Below, piece by piece: positions 1-5,232 of a DNA stretch of 5,232 bases (positions are counted from its first letter, which is position 1; every line of letters starts with the position of its first letter). This DNA is from Candidatus Auribacterota bacterium (GTDB lineage Bacteria > Auribacterota > UBA6266): contig JAFGBE010000047.1 in assembly GCA_016933315.1 (NCBI GenBank), positions 1 through 5,232 of the forward strand, written 5' to 3'. The position numbers and the translations under genes were made by a program. The notes under the pieces are model-generated. The model worked only from the letters and a program-made list of their open reading frames with translations, was not told the origin of the DNA and did no database searches.

Positions 1-29
1 CCTTTCAAAATTTCATGGCTGATTTCCAT
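1..29 (-). CDS. Start of a downstream gene, probably DHH-family phosphoesterase (NrnA-like), truncated by window edge
   Basis: An ATG at 29-27 opens a frame that stays open to the left edge and reads M-E-I-S-H-E-I-L-K followed by a partial glycine codon. The ATG shares one base with the rbfA stop codon (TAATG), and the end of rbfA supplies a purine-rich ribosome binding stretch (AAGGGTGAGG), so translation is probably coupled. Nine codons are far too few to identify a family. The guess of a DHH/DHHA1 oligoribonuclease-pAp phosphatase (NrnA type) rests on the usual gene order infB-ylxP-rbfA-nrnA-truB and on such proteins often beginning with a short helix before their first strand. truB is the main alternative. 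Confidence 0.55.
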
Positions 30-376
30 TATTCCTCACCCTTCTTTATTTCTTTTATCACTTCATTGATATGAAATGCGTGATCCAGCGACGAATCATA
101 CTTGAACTTAATATGGGGCGTGAATTTCAGGCTCATTTCCCGGCCCAGATTATGCTGTATAAAACCAGCGGCCCTTTTCAGCGCTTTCATTGTATCCTCT
201 TTCTGTTTTTCCGTGCCAAGGATACTTACGAATATGAGGGCTTCACGCAGATCATTGCTTAATTTGACGCGCGAAACGGTTACAAACCCGACTCTCGGGT
301 CTTTCACCTGCTTGAAAATAATTTCTGATATTATCTGTTTGATCTGCTGCGCGACTCTCAGACTCCTGTTAGACAT
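29..376 (-). CDS. rbfA: 30S ribosome-binding factor A
   Basis: RbfA is a single-domain KH-like protein that binds the immature 30S subunit near the 5' end of 16S rRNA, assists late maturation and is known for its role in cold adaptation. The 115-residue product is of ordinary family length. Family landmarks are visible: the N-terminal helix R7-VAQQIKQIISEII, KDPRVGFVTV (25-34), the SNDL segment followed by a strand (40-53), the interrupted KH element RAAGFIQHNLG (68-78, with the Ala-Ala-Gly bend), and FTPHIKF plus D94-SSLD (85-98). The ATG start lies 17 bases after the DUF503 stop and has a modest AAGG four bases upstream. The tail is short and charged (KKGEE). It belongs to the nusA-infB operon and is probably co-transcribed with it. 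Confidence 0.96.
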   Translation of the reverse strand: MSNRSLRVAQQIKQIISEIIFKQVKDPRVGFVTVSRVKLSNDLREALIFVSILGTEKQKEDTMKALKRAAGFIQHNLGREMSLKFTPHIKFKYDSSLDHAFHINEVIKEIKKGEE

Positions 377-393
377 TTTACCTTATCCCGCCC

Positions 394-675
394 TTATAAC
401 TGTTCTGTCCTGTAATCAGCCAACTCGACATTCCTGTCGGTTTCAATATAATTCACCACGGAAGCAAATATCTTATCATTCACAGACGCCGCATTGGACA
501 CCGTAACCACGCTGAGTTCTGCCGAATTCTTGTAATTCAGGTCGCCCGTCTCGGAAACCGCCACGTTGAACCTGTCGGATATCCTGCGTTTGAGCCCCTT
601 GACGGCAGTTCTTTTGTCTTTAAGGGATAACGCCCAGGGGATCTCAATTTTTATCTGAAGTAATCCAATTTTCAT
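394..675 (-). CDS. ylxP: DUF503 (YlxP-like) family protein
   Basis: This 93-residue protein matches the small DUF503/YlxP family, which sits between infB and rbfA in many bacteria. The biochemical role is not established, although its location suggests ribosome assembly or translation. The family's landmarks are visible: a first beta strand (MKIGLLQIKIEIP), the signature SLKDKR at 17-22 followed by a helix with basic residues (GLKRRISDRF), the FNVAVSET strand at 36-43, and an AELSVVTVSN strand at 52-61. The pattern suggests a compact ferredoxin-like alpha/beta fold. The start is the ATG at 675, 38 bases after infB. No convincing Shine-Dalgarno lies directly upstream (the sequence is CCAACCCAGA), so initiation may depend on translation arriving from upstream; see the mini-frame at 672-701. 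The symbol is used by position and family only. Confidence 0.9.
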   Translation of the reverse strand: MKIGLLQIKIEIPWALSLKDKRTAVKGLKRRISDRFNVAVSETGDLNYKNSAELSVVTVSNAASVNDKIFASVVNYIETDRNVELADYRTEQL

Positions 676-701
676 TCTGGGTTGGAGACTGGCACAGGCA
701 T
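672..701 (-). other. Nine-codon mini-frame overlapping the DUF503 start
   Basis: Between infB and DUF503 an ATG at 701-699 opens a frame reading M-P-V-P-V-S-N-P-E and stopping at TGA (674-672). The stop overlaps the DUF503 ATG in the classic ATGA arrangement. An AAAGG at 715-711, overlapping the infB stop, is nine bases upstream. The DUF503 start itself has no good ribosome binding site, so this frame could deliver terminating ribosomes to it. A frame this short can easily occur by chance, and no conservation can be tested here. Confidence 0.2.
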
Positions 702-728
702 ATCAGGAAACCTTTATAGTTTCCTGAT
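702..728 (-). repeat. Perfect 10-bp inverted repeat with the infB stop codon in its loop
   Basis: Arms at 702-711 (ATCAGGAAAC on the plus strand) and 719-728 (GTTTCCTGAT) are exact reverse complements separated by seven bases. In the minus-strand message they form a hairpin whose loop, UAUAAAG, contains the infB UAA. One arm encodes the last sense codons of IF2, so it is under coding constraint. No T-run follows, so it is not a standard intrinsic terminator. It could be an RNA processing or stability element, or it could limit access to the AAAGG and downstream start. The repeat is directly visible; its function is inference. Confidence 0.7.
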
Positions 729-2819
729 CTTTTTCTCAATTATATAAGATTCTATAATATCACCTTCCGAGAAATCTTTGAATCCCGCTATGGAAATGCC
801 GCATTCGAATCCGGTTTTCACTTCTTTGACTTCATCCTTAAATCTTTTAAGTGAATCGATCTTGCCTTCAAATATCGCTTCGCCGTCGCGCTGGACCCTG
901 ACAAATGAACTCCTGTTGATATAGCCGTCCAGCATATGGCAGCCCGCAATATTCCCGATTTTGGAAATTTTAAAGACCTGCCTTACTTCAGCATGCCCTG
1001 TAACAACTTCTTTCTGTTCGGGTTCCAGCAGGCCTTCAAGGCCCAGTCTTATTTCATTTATCAAATCGTAAATAATCTTATAATTCCTGATTTCCACACC
1101 CTGCGTCTTGGCAAGGTCTTTAATGCCCGGCGTCGTCCGGACATGAAAACCGATCACTATACCATTGGAAGCCGAGGCAAGCATTATGTCGGAATCGTTT
1201 ATATCCCCGAGCCCGTTATGGATTATATTAAGGACAACCTCCTGTGAATCTATAGCCTGCAAAGACTTAATGATAGCTTCTATCGAACCCTGGACATCAC
1301 ATTTAAGGACTATACGAAGTTCCCGCGAAGCCCCCTGCTTAATACGGTCATAAAGATTCTCAAGTGTAACCTTCTGCCTCTTATCAAGAAGTTCTCCCTT
1401 GTATTTTTCCTGCCTGTGCTCTGCAATGCTCCTGGCTGTTTTTTCGCTGGAAACAACACGGAATTCGGAGCCCGCATCGGGAACCCCGAGTAACCCCAAT
1501 ATTTCAACAGGGACTGAAGGCCCTGCGCTGTTAAGGCTTTTGCCGTGTTCATCAATAAGGGCTTTGACCTTGCCGAAATACATGCCGCTGATAATAATAT
1601 CGCCTCTTTTTAAGGTTCCCTTCCTGACCAGCACTACCACTATGGGGCCTCTGTCACGGGTCATTTTAGCCTCAATAACGGTCCCCTCGGCGAGACGGTC
1701 CGGGTTTGCTTTAAGTTCAAGTATCTCAGCCTGAAGAGAAATCATCTCAAGGAAATGTTCCACGCCTTCGCCAGTAATCCCGGAAACCTCACAGCAGATG
1801 ATTTCCCCACCCCAGTCTTCCGGAACCAGGTTTAATTCCGCAAGCTGCCTTTTTACACGCTCAACGTTTGCGGTAGGTTTATCAACTTTGGTAATTGCAA
1901 CCATAATGGCAACGCCCGCAGCTTTGGAATGGTTTATCGCCTCAACCGTCTGGGGCATGATACCGTCATCCGCCGCAATAATCAAGACGGCTATATCGGT
2001 CACATTAGCGCCCCTCGCCCTCATGGCGGTGAAAGCCTCATGGCCGGGCGTATCCAAAAACGCGATAGAGCCATGCGACGAATTGACCCTGTACGCTCCT
2101 ATATGCTGTGTTATGCCGCCGTGTTCCTTCGAAACGACTTTGGTCTTTCTTATATAATCAAGCAGGGTCGTTTTGCCGTGGTCAACATGCCCTAAAAAAG
2201 TAACGACAGGCGGACGAGGTTTCAGGTCTTCGGGCTTATCTTCCACCTTTTCAAGCAACTCTTCCTCGAATGTGCTTTTTTTCTCCTCTATTATTTCAAT
2301 CGGTTCAATCTTCTTCGACTCTTTTTTTGCCAGGTCATAGCCGTATTCGTGCACTACAATCTCCGCGGTTTCCGCATCAAGCATCTGGTTAAGAGACGCA
2401 AATACGCCCATCGTCATCAATTTTGCTATCAATTCATTCGGTTTGGTATTGATTTTCTGGGCAAGGCTCTTTACAGATATCGGAAGGTCCAGCTCAAGAA
2501 CCTTAGACGGCTTCTTTTCTTTTTCATCAGCCTGAGGCGGCTCAACGCTGACGACATTTTCTTTTTCCTTTTCTTTTTCTTTCTTCTTTTCCGGCTTTTT
2601 TTCCGGCTTTTTGGCTGCCTCGACAGCATGAGGCTGTTTCTTTTTCTGCGCCGGCGCTTTACCGGAAGACGCCTTGGCAACGGAATCCCTGACCAATTTT
2701 ATGCCTTCATCGGAAACCGAAGACATATGGCCCTTAACAGTAATCTTGTTGTCCTTCAGTATTTTTATAACATCTTTACTGTTTAAGTCTAATTCTTTAG
2801 CAAGTTCGTGTACCCTCAA
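714..2819 (-). CDS. infB: Translation initiation factor IF-2
   Basis: IF2 is the GTPase that recruits formylmethionyl initiator tRNA to the 30S subunit and promotes joining of the 50S subunit. The 701-residue length is normal. Visible in order: an IF2_N-type domain (1-50, MRVHELAKELDL), a Lys/Glu/Pro linker (about 55-105), a second IF2_N-like region (109-162), the G domain (about 203-365) with G1 GHVDHGKT (210-217), G2 region GGITQHIG (234-241), G3 DTPGH (256-260), a G4 reading TKVD (310-313) and a G5 reading SGI (346-348), then domain II (about 375-460), domain III (about 500-595) and the C-terminal initiator-tRNA-binding domain ending near FECGISIAGFKDFSEGD (671-687). The start is TTG, chosen because the N-terminus matches the family exactly, AAGGA lies six bases upstream, and no in-frame alternative fits. 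It overlaps the nusA stop (TTGA), which suggests translational coupling. The G4 Asn-to-Thr and G5 changes are noted as a finding. Confidence 0.98.
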   Translation of the reverse strand: MRVHELAKELDLNSKDVIKILKDNKITVKGHMSSVSDEGIKLVRDSVAKASSGKAPAQKKKQPHAVEAAKKPEKKPEKKKEKEKEKENVVSVEPPQADEKEKKPSKVLELDLPISVKSLAQKINTKPNELIAKLMTMGVFASLNQMLDAETAEIVVHEYGYDLAKKESKKIEPIEIIEEKKSTFEEELLEKVEDKPEDLKPRPPVVTFLGHVDHGKTTLLDYIRKTKVVSKEHGGITQHIGAYRVNSSHGSIAFLDTPGHEAFTAMRARGANVTDIAVLIIAADDGIMPQTVEAINHSKAAGVAIMVAITKVDKPTANVERVKRQLAELNLVPEDWGGEIICCEVSGITGEGVEHFLEMISLQAEILELKANPDRLAEGTVIEAKMTRDRGPIVVVLVRKGTLKRGDIIISGMYFGKVKALIDEHGKSLNSAGPSVPVEILGLLGVPDAGSEFRVVSSEKTARSIAEHRQEKYKGELLDKRQKVTLENLYDRIKQGASRELRIVLKCDVQGSIEAIIKSLQAIDSQEVVLNIIHNGLGDINDSDIMLASASNGIVIGFHVRTTPGIKDLAKTQGVEIRNYKIIYDLINEIRLGLEGLLEPEQKEVVTGHAEVRQVFKISKIGNIAGCHMLDGYINRSSFVRVQRDGEAIFEGKIDSLKRFKDEVKEVKTGFECGISIAGFKDFSEGDIIESYIIEKKIRKL
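2559..2612 (-). repeat. Lys/Glu/Pro low-complexity tract within infB
   Basis: Codons 70-87 of infB encode KKPEKKPE followed by alternating Lys and Glu. On the plus strand this appears as a polypyrimidine run (2557-2592 is uninterrupted pyrimidine) followed by two tandem copies of a TTTTTCCGGC-like unit. Such charged linkers between the IF2 N-terminal modules and the G domain are expected to be disordered and vary in length among relatives. Tandem purine codons make this site prone to in-frame expansion and contraction and to assembly errors, but the frame remains open here. Confidence 0.8.
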
Positions 2820-4063
2820 GTTTTATCCTTTTTTATTTCTTTTACGGCGTTAATGATTTTTTCGGCTGTCTTTTCGCCGACACCCGGTATCTTCATCAAA
2901 TCGTCATATGTCGCGAGGGCAAGCCCTTCGATATCGGTGTAGCCCGACTCTACAAGCGCTTTCGCAACAGATTCGTCTATACCCTCGATCTTGGCCAGCT
3001 CATGCCATGCATGCTCTATCTTATCCTGGACATTGACATCGGACGATTTCTTAATGTCTATTTTCCAGCCCAGAAGCTTTGCCGCAAGCCTGGCATTCTG
3101 ACCTTTTTTACCTATAGAAAGAGACAACTGGTCGTCATCCACTATTACAGTGATTGATTTCTGAGCTTCGTTAAGCTCCACATTTTTCAATTTTGCAGGA
3201 TTCAGAGCCTCCCTGACATATACGGATATGTCTTCATTCCAGCGGACTATGTCAATCTTTTCGTTGCCCAGTTCCGCAACAATATTCTTGACCCGCGAAC
3301 CTCTCAATCCGACACAGGCTCCCACACAATCTATTTTTTCATCCCTGGAATAGACGGCTACTTTGGTCCTGTAGCCCGGTTCCCTGGCTATGCCCTTTAT
3401 CTGTACAGTCCCGTCGGAAATCTCGGGGACTTCCAGCTCAAACAGCTTTTTCACAAAACTGGGATGCGCCCTGGAAAGAAGTATCTCAGGCCCTTTTGAA
3501 CTCATCCTCACATCATAAATATAAGCCCTTATCCTGTTGCCTATATTATAACTTTCGCCGTGGCACTGCTCTTTAAACGGAAGCAATGCCTCAGCTTTGA
3601 TTAAATCAACTATGATATCCTTCCTGTCAAACCTTCTTACGGAGCCCGTAACAATATCGCCTATCCGGCCTTTATATTCATTAAAAACATTTTCGCGTTC
3701 GGCTTCCTTTATTTTCTGGATGATAACCTGCTTGGCTGTCTGCGCGGCAATCCTGCCGAACCCTTTTTGTTTGACCTCTCTCTTTATTTTTTCGCCGACT
3801 TTGGCTTTCTTTACTATTTTCCTTGCTTCAGACAGTGAAATTTCGCTTGTGGGGTCTTCCGCTTTAGCAACGATTTCCAGCAGGGCAAAAGCCCTGATCT
3901 CGCCGGTTTGCGGGTCGATTTTTATCTCAAGCTCTTTTTCGGTAATTTTGCTTTTCCTGGCAGCTGATAATAAAGAGCTTTCCACGGCGGCAATAAGCGT
4001 GTCCCTGCTTATCCCTTTTTCCCGCTCTAAATATTCAAGTACCGACAGCAAATCTCCGTTCAT
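2816..4063 (-). CDS. nusA: Transcription termination/antitermination factor NusA
   Basis: NusA binds RNA polymerase near the RNA exit channel and modulates pausing, intrinsic termination and antitermination. The 415-residue product shows the family's layout: an N-terminal polymerase-binding domain (1-125, starting MNGDLLSVLEYLEREKGISR), an S1 domain (about 134-198, GDIVTGSVRRFD to ILLSRAHPSF), KH1 (about 228-278, with GACVGLRGSRVKNIV and EKIDIVRW) and KH2 (about 300-340, with QLSLSIGKKGQNARLAAKLLGWKIDI, GxxG at 318-321). A C-terminal helix-hairpin-helix segment follows (about 355-412, with IPGVGEKTAEKI). The E. coli-type acidic repeats are absent. KH1 has DCVGACVG where most relatives have DPVGACVG. 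An upstream in-frame GTG at 4087 would add eight residues but lies before the Shine-Dalgarno, so the ATG at 4063 is preferred. It is first in the operon after the proS gap; rimP is not next to it. Confidence 0.97.
   Translation of the reverse strand: MNGDLLSVLEYLEREKGISRDTLIAAVESSLLSAARKSKITEKELEIKIDPQTGEIRAFALLEIVAKAEDPTSEISLSEARKIVKKAKVGEKIKREVKQKGFGRIAAQTAKQVIIQKIKEAERENVFNEYKGRIGDIVTGSVRRFDRKDIIVDLIKAEALLPFKEQCHGESYNIGNRIRAYIYDVRMSSKGPEILLSRAHPSFVKKLFELEVPEISDGTVQIKGIAREPGYRTKVAVYSRDEKIDCVGACVGLRGSRVKNIVAELGNEKIDIVRWNEDISVYVREALNPAKLKNVELNEAQKSITVIVDDDQLSLSIGKKGQNARLAAKLLGWKIDIKKSSDVNVQDKIEHAWHELAKIEGIDESVAKALVESGYTDIEGLALATYDDLMKIPGVGEKTAEKIINAVKEIKKDKT
2817..2833 (-). promoter_or_regulatory. 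infB ribosome binding site and TTG start overlapping nusA stop
   Basis: The minus strand reads AAGGATAAAACTTGA. AAGGA is a good Shine-Dalgarno core, six bases before the TTG at 2819-2817. The TTG overlaps the nusA TGA (2818-2816) by two bases. No in-frame ATG or GTG fits the conserved IF2 N-terminus, so this site decides the start. A TTG start usually lowers initiation, and coupling to nusA translation may compensate. Confidence 0.8.
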
Positions 4064-4082
4064 AGAAATATGTCTCCTCTTA
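4064..4082 (-). promoter_or_regulatory. nusA ribosome binding site
   Basis: The minus strand carries AAGAGGAG ten bases before the ATG at 4063. It is a strong Shine-Dalgarno match at slightly long spacing. It lies inside the possible extension from the GTG at 4087, which argues for starting at 4063. Confidence 0.8.
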
Positions 4083-4086
4083 AACA

Positions 4087-4112
4087 CACCGGAAAAAAAC
4101 CCTTTCCCGGCG
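4087..4112 (-). repeat. Imperfect hairpin just upstream of nusA ribosome binding site
   Basis: In the minus-strand RNA, CCGGGAAA (4110-4103) can pair with UUUUCCGG (4096-4089) with one G-U pair, leaving a six-base loop GGGUUU. A further G-U and a C-G pair can extend the base of the stem. It ends a few bases before the Shine-Dalgarno. No T-run follows its 3' arm, so it is not a typical terminator. A role in mRNA stability, or in competing with other leader structures, is possible but unproven. Confidence 0.5.
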
Positions 4113-4114
4113 GT

Positions 4115-4143
4115 ATTATCCCAATAAAAAAAGTGGGTGTATT
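4115..4143 (-). promoter_or_regulatory. Possible second nusA promoter (extended -10)
   Basis: The minus strand reads TGG-GATAAT (hexamer at 4120-4115), a one-mismatch -10 with the extended TGn element. A poor -35 candidate, AATACA at 4143-4138, lies 17 bases upstream in the loop of the terminator hairpin. If active, it would start transcription near 4108, downstream of that terminator, and would give nusA a 5' leader of about 45 bases. It is weaker than the upstream promoter by inspection. Confidence 0.35.
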
Positions 4144-4150
4144 CCCACTT
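4123..4150 (-). terminator. Intrinsic terminator between proS and nusA
   Basis: On the minus strand AAGTGGG (4150-4144), a six-base loop AATACA and CCCACTT (4137-4131) form a perfect 7-bp stem, running straight into TTTTTATT (4130-4123). The strand direction is clear because the plus-strand 3' side lacks a T-run. The short stem with only four G-C pairs suggests moderate efficiency. It lies 72 bases past the proS stop and could end proS transcription. It also lies about 20 bases after the start expected from the promoter at 4176-4204, so it may attenuate entry into nusA. Confidence 0.8.
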
Positions 4151-4175
4151 AGGACTTTACTTATTGTGTTCGAAA

Positions 4176-4204
4176 AGTATATTTTACGGCATGGCAAATG
4201 TCAA
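4176..4204 (-). promoter_or_regulatory. Near-consensus sigma-70-type promoter after proS
   Basis: The minus strand has TTGACA (4204-4199, six of six consensus bases), a 17-base spacer and TATACT (4181-4176, five of six). Initiation is predicted at an A around 4170-4169. It begins 17 bases past the proS stop and points at nusA, making it the best visible candidate for the nusA-infB-rbfA operon promoter. A terminator-like hairpin stands between it and nusA. Confidence 0.65.
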
Positions 4205-4221
4205 GGAAAAACAGATTGATG

Positions 4222-5232
4222 TCAGCGGGTTTGCCCGATCTTTTCTTTTATCGCGGATACGGCCCGGGCCAGGGGAAATAATTCTTTTTTTGATGTCATC
4301 CTGTCCTGTATCTCAATATCGCCGTTTTTAAGGTTAGCTTCGCTTATAACCGCCTTAACCGGGATACCTATGAGATCGGCGTCTTTGAACTTAAACCCCG
4401 CTCTCAGGTCCCTGTCATCGTACAAAACGTCAATTCCTTCGCCCGTAAGCTTGCTGTAAATCTCTTCACAAACCTTGACGGTATTATCGTCTTTCATGTT
4501 CAGACCCGTCAGGACAACCTGGTAGGGCGATATCTGAATAGGCCATATGATGCCGTTATCATCGTTATTTTGCTCAATCGCCGCGGCTATGGTCCTTGTG
4601 ACGCCTATACCGTAACAGCCCATCCAGTACGTATTTTCCCGGCCGTTTTCCTCTATATATTTCGCTTTCATGGAATCGCTGTATTTTTTGCCGAGCTTGA
4701 ATATCTGTCCGACCTCTATCCCCCTGAACTGACTCAGCTGCTTTCCGCACTTGGCGCACTTGTCCCCGACCATGGCTATCGATATATCGATAAATTTGTC
4801 AACTTTATAGTCCCTGTCCGATAACGCATTTAAATAATGGGTATCTTTCCTGTTCGCCCCCACTACAGCCGGGCCTGTGTCTTTAACACTCATGTCCGCA
4901 AATATTTTTATGTTCTCCTTTAAGTCTTTCGGGCCGGCAAAACCGACTTCAGAGCCGGTTATCTTTTGTGTCAGCGCGTCATCCGCGAGTTCCACAAATT
5001 CGTCCCGTAAGAACTTTTTCAATTTGGCCGCATTTACTTCCCTGTCCCCTCTTATGAGCACGGCAACCGGTTTCTTCGATGTCTTATATATCAGGGTCTT
5101 TATTAAATTAAAGGGTTTGACATTCAGGAAAGAAGATACTTCTTCCACCGTTTTTTTGCCGGGCGTATGCTTTTCGGTAAAATCTCCCGACAGCCTTGAC
5201 TTTTCATCAAGGGCCGGTATCACGGACCGGGC
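4222..5232 (-). CDS. proS: Prolyl-tRNA synthetase, C-terminal part (5' end beyond window)
   Basis: ProRS attaches proline to tRNA-Pro in the cytoplasm. The frame runs open to the right edge, so only the last 336 residues of what is normally a protein of about 570 are visible; class II motifs 1 and 2 lie outside. Visible parts in order are the INS editing domain typical of bacterial ProRS (about residues 20-150 of the visible part, including RGDREVNAAKL with the family's conserved lysine, and GANRKDTHY), a Cys-x-x-Cys pair (159 and 162), RGIEVGQIFKLG (170-181), class II motif 3 with GCYGIGVTR (205-213), IIWPIQISPYQV leading into the anticodon-binding domain (about 236-331), and YDDRDLRAGFKFKDADLIGIP within it. 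The GTG at 5223 is internal, not the start. The presence of INS and the lack of a C-terminal zinc extension indicate the bacterial rather than archaeal/eukaryal type. Confidence 0.96.
   Translation of the reverse strand, partial: ARSVIPALDEKSRLSGDFTEKHTPGKKTVEEVSSFLNVKPFNLIKTLIYKTSKKPVAVLIRGDREVNAAKLKKFLRDEFVELADDALTQKITGSEVGFAGPKDLKENIKIFADMSVKDTGPAVVGANRKDTHYLNALSDRDYKVDKFIDISIAMVGDKCAKCGKQLSQFRGIEVGQIFKLGKKYSDSMKAKYIEENGRENTYWMGCYGIGVTRTIAAAIEQNNDDNGIIWPIQISPYQVVLTGLNMKDDNTVKVCEEIYSKLTGEGIDVLYDDRDLRAGFKFKDADLIGIPVKAVISEANLKNGDIEIQDRMTSKKELFPLARAVSAIKEKIGQTR

Noticed and set aside
102..506. A 134-codon plus-strand frame across rbfA and DUF503
   Set aside because: It is antisense to two recognisable conserved genes and shows no credible ribosome binding site or motif.
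702..728. The infB-end hairpin as an intrinsic terminator
   Set aside because: The 3' arm is followed by ATGCCTGTGCC with no T-run, and DUF503 and rbfA follow closely on the same strand.
2349..2786. A 145-codon plus-strand frame rich in Phe, Leu and Arg that could look like a membrane protein
   Set aside because: The Phe runs are the reverse complement of the Lys/Glu linker codons in infB. It is a coding shadow.
4064..4087. GTG at 4087 as the nusA start
   Set aside because: The strong Shine-Dalgarno lies downstream of it, and the conserved NusA N-terminus begins at the ATG at 4063.
3597..4127. A 176-codon open frame on the plus strand opposite nusA
   Set aside because: It lies antisense to the conserved NusA N-terminal and S1 coding sequence, resembles no family I recognise, and its composition (Ser/Leu/Ile/Phe-rich) is that expected of the reverse of a Lys/Glu-rich gene.
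4064..4221. A tRNA gene in the proS-nusA gap, as with the metY tRNA upstream of nusA in E. coli
   Set aside because: No cloverleaf, T-loop sequence (GGTTCRANTCC-like) or CCA-ready acceptor stem is present. The hairpins are a terminator and a leader stem.
5221..5223. GTG at 5223 as a start of a shorter protein (free-standing editing domain plus tail)
   Set aside because: The frame remains open through the last nine bases of the window (Ala-Arg-Ser), and the downstream protein includes motif 3 and the anticodon-binding domain, so it is the inside of a full ProRS.

Overview
The window is a stretch of a bacterial core chromosome carrying the nusA-infB translation/transcription operon. Every real gene is on the minus strand. 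Reading in the direction of transcription (high to low coordinates), it holds: the C-terminal 336 residues of a bacterial-type prolyl-tRNA synthetase (proS, running off the right edge); a 158-base regulatory gap; nusA; infB; a small DUF503/YlxP-family gene; rbfA; and the first nine codons of another gene, probably the DHH-family phosphoesterase usually found next, running off the left edge. Coding density is very high. nusA and infB overlap by 3 bases, rbfA and the next gene share one base, and the other two junctions are 17 and 38 bases.

The organism is a bacterium of middling base composition with AT-rich spacers. The NusA N-terminus, the helix-hairpin-helix tail on NusA, and an operon lacking rimP, ylxR and ylxQ but with proS directly upstream resemble uncultured lineages such as Omnitrophota or relatives in or near the PVC group. 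This placement is a recollection-based guess, not a measurement.

The genes work together in gene expression. ProRS charges tRNA-Pro. NusA sets RNA polymerase pausing, termination and antitermination. IF2 brings initiator tRNA to the 30S subunit and joins the subunits. RbfA matures the 30S subunit. DUF503 is a small conserved companion of unproven role.

The most informative non-coding part is the proS-nusA gap. A near-consensus sigma-70-type promoter (TTGACA, 17 bases, TATACT) is followed about 20 bases after its predicted start by a hairpin with a T-run that reads as an intrinsic terminator, then by a second, extended -10-like promoter and another hairpin just before the nusA ribosome binding site. 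This could be an attenuated leader, plausibly sensing NusA itself. A second unexplained structure is a perfect 10-bp inverted repeat whose loop holds the infB stop codon, next to a 9-codon mini-frame that ends on the DUF503 start. IF2 also has altered nucleotide-base-recognition loops (TKVD instead of NKxD, SGI instead of SA-type). I see no mobile element, CRISPR array, tRNA or rRNA, and no clear sign of a new multi-gene system; the window is an ordinary core operon with a few details worth checking.
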